Below, one piece after another: positions 61,021-64,000 of a stretch of DNA of 64,000 nucleotides. Position 1 is the stretch's first letter; the number at the start of each line of letters is the position of its first letter. This DNA is from Lichtheimia corymbifera B2541. Its lineage: Eukaryota > Mucoromycota > Mucoromycetes > Mucorales > Lichtheimiaceae. The position numbers and the translations under genes were made by a program. The notes below the pieces were generated by a model, which saw nothing but the letters and a program-made list of their open reading frames with translations, had not been told where the DNA came from and did not search any database. The DNA lies in the NCBI GenBank assembly GCA_000697475.1, contig JNEU01001176.1, positions 167,533 through 231,532 of the forward strand, written 5' to 3'.

Positions 61021-63930
61021 ATGGACGCCCACAATCCATTTATGGCATCTGATGGCTACGCATCACCTCCATCGCACTCAAATAACCGAGGCAACAGCTA
61101 CGATGACAGCTACTACTATGGCCAAACTGATGGCTTTGGACAAATCCAAGGTAAACTCGAATTGCCTGTTCATCGGCTTCTTTTTCTCTCTCTGCCCCCT
61201 AGTGGATGACCACCGACAAACTAAAAGCGATTACAATGCATAGCTGTTCTCGGCGAGATTCATGATGGTTGGGACTTTATGCTCAAGGAGGATGTAGGTG
61301 CAAGTGGTGTAAACGACGACGACGACGACACGCGCCTTGACCCTATTTCTTTCTACTAGTTTGATCCTGTCACTCTCGCTTTGGCTTTGATGGATGACAG
61401 CTCAGTCGGCAAAAAGAAGGATTATCAAACCTTTCGACGTATGCTTAGGGATCTCGATGTCGCATTAGAATCCATCGTGGATGGTATGTGGAAATGTCAA
61501 CCTTTGGCAACATTATGCAGGATGCTGATATGATTTCTCAGAGTATTACAAGGGGTTCAACAACTCGATTGGCACATTTGGTGGTGTCCTTCAGCATATC
61601 AATGGTAAACATAGCATGGATTGTACGAGTGCGAGGGCCATAGTTGACTTGGGATATGCATATAGATTCGCAGGAACGTGTCGCTGATATGAAGGAGAAC
61701 CTTAGAAGGTGCAAAGCCGAACTTTTGGAAAAGCGCACGGATCTTCTCAACATGTGGAACAAGAGCGAACAACACAAGGAAATGCTTAATCTTTTGGAGT
61801 CCATGTAAGTAGCACTCAAAATGGTTGGAGGGAGTGTAAACGCTAATAGATGGATATAACAGCGATGAGATTCGATCAACTCCAGAAAAGTTGGACAAGC
61901 TCATGGGAAGCAAGCACGTTCTCAGTGCAGCCAAGCTGTTGATAAAGTCGTTGCGCGCGGTGCACAGCAAAGATATGAAGGAGATCGGAGCATTGGATGA
62001 TCTTAGGAGGACATTGACAACACAGAAAAATGTGAGTATGTGGGTTGAACGTCAAGACCTGGTCACGTTTTCTTATATTGGATGTCATTAGGCATTGCAT
62101 GAATTGCTGATTGAGGAGCTACACAACCACCTATATCTCAAGAGCCAGTACTGTGATAATCGTTGGGCAACATATGTCCCAGAGCAACAAACACGTGAGT
62201 GGGTTGTTCATGTTTATCTTACCGCTGTTTATTGACTCTTGACATTTAGTGCCGGAGTCAGCTGTGAAACCAAGAAGGTATTATTTCAAAATGGCAAGCT
62301 AGATGAGCAATAGCAAGCTCTAACATGAATTTGGATCAGTTTTACGAACGGACAGCAACAAAATGGAATATCAGGTAAATGGGTTGAGAGAAAAGGCTAT
62401 TCAAATAGAAGCTCATTTTAGTTGTAGGAACCCAAGAAGATGGAGAAGACATGTTTGCCGTGGATGAAAATGCCATCGTAACTGAGGATCCGGATAAGAA
62501 CCCAGAAACCGACTCGTATTACTACATGGAAATCATCATGGAAGCACTCGCGGTTCTTGGTGATATACCTATCGCTATGGAGGTAAAGCATGCTAGGCAC
62601 ATGCCAATGATACCATGCTAACATATGTCATGTAGACGATCAAGGAGCGATTGCCATTGGAGATTCATCGTCTTGTGGATAAGACTATTGCTGAAGTGGA
62701 ACACAGGTTGGTTATTCTTCCCACCTTCTTTAAGATCCAAAAGTTAACACCAGTCGCTTATGTGAAATAGACACCTCAATCGACCAGATGCTTCGGAACG
62801 GGCAGCAAAGGATGGATCAGAGACATTGGATATGTATTGCTTGGATAGAGCAAATAGCGAATCCAAGAATGAGGCACTCAAGGATCTGCTGTGGTCATTG
62901 TATTCCAAGCTTGAAGCTGTGCTCCGTGGTTTTCGATTTACTGAGACCTGTGCTCGAAGAATTAAAAAGGTAGGTGGTGGTACGGTCATTCTTTCTTATG
63001 ATTGACATTTAACACATTGGAATAGCGTCTTATTGCTACACGCGAGCTGGATGGTGAGTACCTTCATGTGAATACTGAATGAGCTCTTGTACTAATACCA
63101 TATCAGTATCCAAGGAGGCATTCCCTATATACCACTTTCACGAGATTTGGCGACCTGTGCAGCATGAGGTATGGCATATGCTTTTGTTCTTGCAGTAGGT
63201 TAGATGCATGTACTTACAAAGAGTAAACAGGTTCGCAATTTGCTGCAAGATTATCTTACCACGCAAGAACGTACAGCTGCCAGTATTCAAACAGATGACA
63301 GGACGGCCGCCAACATCATGTTTCCCAACCACATGCGTGAAAAATCCAAAAACAAGAAGAAGTTGTTCAGCTTCACGGACGTCCCAGAAGATGCTGAGCT
63401 TGATGCAGCCTACAGCGGTGTGGAATCCAGTCTGGAGTCTTCTTTTCGACGCAACTCTGCCAGTGCAGGAAAGGATATTCTCCTTCATTCCAGTCTTGTG
63501 GACAAGTATGCAAGTGGTATGGCCTCCAAGCGTCATAAGCTGCTTGTCAAACCTGATGCTTACAATGTAAGCGTACTTTTGCGACCCACGATGGCCTTCC
63601 TTGTGCGTCTACGCGAAGTCTTTCCCAACTAGTAAGTTCTACAAGTATACTCAATAAGCAACGTTTAACGATATCGTATGGGTTATTTAGTGATGATCGC
63701 AACAAGGAAGGCTTTGGCAGCTTCCTGGATGATTTTGCCATCAATGTGTTTCTACCACAAATCGAGGAGAAGGTCATGCAACTCATTTCACATGCTACGG
63801 TTGGTGAGTGTCGCTATGGGGATCAGAGTACATTTATGAAAGTCGATGACTGATCATGGTACTATTAGGCATGGATGCTTTCCAAGACGATCGCAATTAC
63901 AAGAATTATTCAAAGTACCCTATTGTCAAG
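61021..63930 (+). CDS. SEC8: Exocyst subunit SEC8 (EXOC4), partial at right edge
   Basis: Seventeen exons up to the window edge join in phase: 61021-61150, 61244-61293, 61360-61483, 61542-61604, 61666-61804, 61863-62031, 62092-62194, 62250-62277, 62340-62374, 62428-62582, 62636-62706, 62771-62969, 63026-63053, 63107-63168, 63231-63631, 63691-63803 and 63869-63930; a donor at 63931 leads into an intron that continues past the end. About 640 residues are present. The N-terminal helices contain the Sec8 signature: LLEKRTDLLNMWNKSEQHKE, KLDKLMGSKHVLSAAKLLI, LRRTLTTQKNALHELLIEEL. Sec8 is a core subunit of the exocyst, which tethers secretory vesicles at growing hyphal tips. Several exons are tiny (28, 28, 35 nt). 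Confidence 0.88.
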
Positions 63931-63977
63931 GTATATACTACATTAAGAAAATGCAGATCAATATGCTAATATAGATG

Positions 63978-63997
63978 TTTTTTTTTTTTTTTTTTTT
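63978..63997. repeat. T20 homopolymer at window end
   Basis: Twenty T in a row inside the SEC8 intron; likely a point of assembly uncertainty. Confidence 0.9.
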
Positions 63998-64000
63998 CGA

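Overview
The window comes from a filamentous fungus, most likely an early-diverging zoosporic-free lineage such as Mucorales. The signs are many short introns (mostly 46-110 nt) with GTRAGT-type donors, intron-rich house-keeping genes, a complex I subunit, a single-copy set of fungal-type karyopherins, and several gene models that resemble mucoralean proteins in length and layout. I rebuilt exon structures by hand from splice signals and reading phase. No search was run, so names rest on recognised motifs and domain order.

Layout. 0-5 kb: a nuclear acidic protein with a DUF4211-like end that runs off the left edge (minus), a small ricin-B-type beta-trefoil lectin gene (minus), and an unrecognised spliced gene with one apparent frameshift. 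5-19 kb: a dense block with a Snf2/Sth1-type chromatin remodeller, DOT1 histone methyltransferase, mitochondrial ribosomal protein uS5m, a small unknown protein, complex I NDUFS8, a TM9SF/EMP70 nonaspanin and an unknown protein. 19.6-23.1 kb: karyopherin beta-2 (Kap104/transportin). 33-46 kb: a Ser/Pro-rich disordered protein, RTC3 (SBDS-like fold), a coiled-coil protein, karyopherin Kap121/importin-5, and a cytochrome P450. 52-64 kb: a copper amine oxidase, a biotin carboxylase-BCCP protein without a carboxyltransferase domain, two small candidate genes, a secreted probably GPI-anchored protein, and exocyst SEC8, which runs off the right edge.

Repeat country. About 25.2-32.9 kb and 46.5-51.9 kb are gene-poor and built from one complex repeat system. 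A roughly 90-bp core recurs some 25 times in both orientations. It makes up foldback palindromes (arms 150-300 bp, one pair nearly identical), a tandem array of about 330 bp period, and tandem units of 150-190 bp. It is joined in fixed order to two further blocks that are duplicated between the two regions (about 26.0-28.06 kb matches 49.86-51.89 kb, with a third partial copy at 46.6-47.4 kb). Degenerate single copies lie at 4.4 kb and 36 kb. Two unrelated minisatellites (13-bp units at 30.3 kb, units of about 55-105 bp at 31.2 kb) and a possible solo LTR lie beside it. This foldback/tandem family is the feature I would follow up first.

The genes do not form a pathway. Shared themes are chromatin (remodeller, DOT1), nuclear import (two karyopherins), membrane traffic (TM9SF, SEC8) and oxidative metabolism (P450, amine oxidase, biotin carboxylase).
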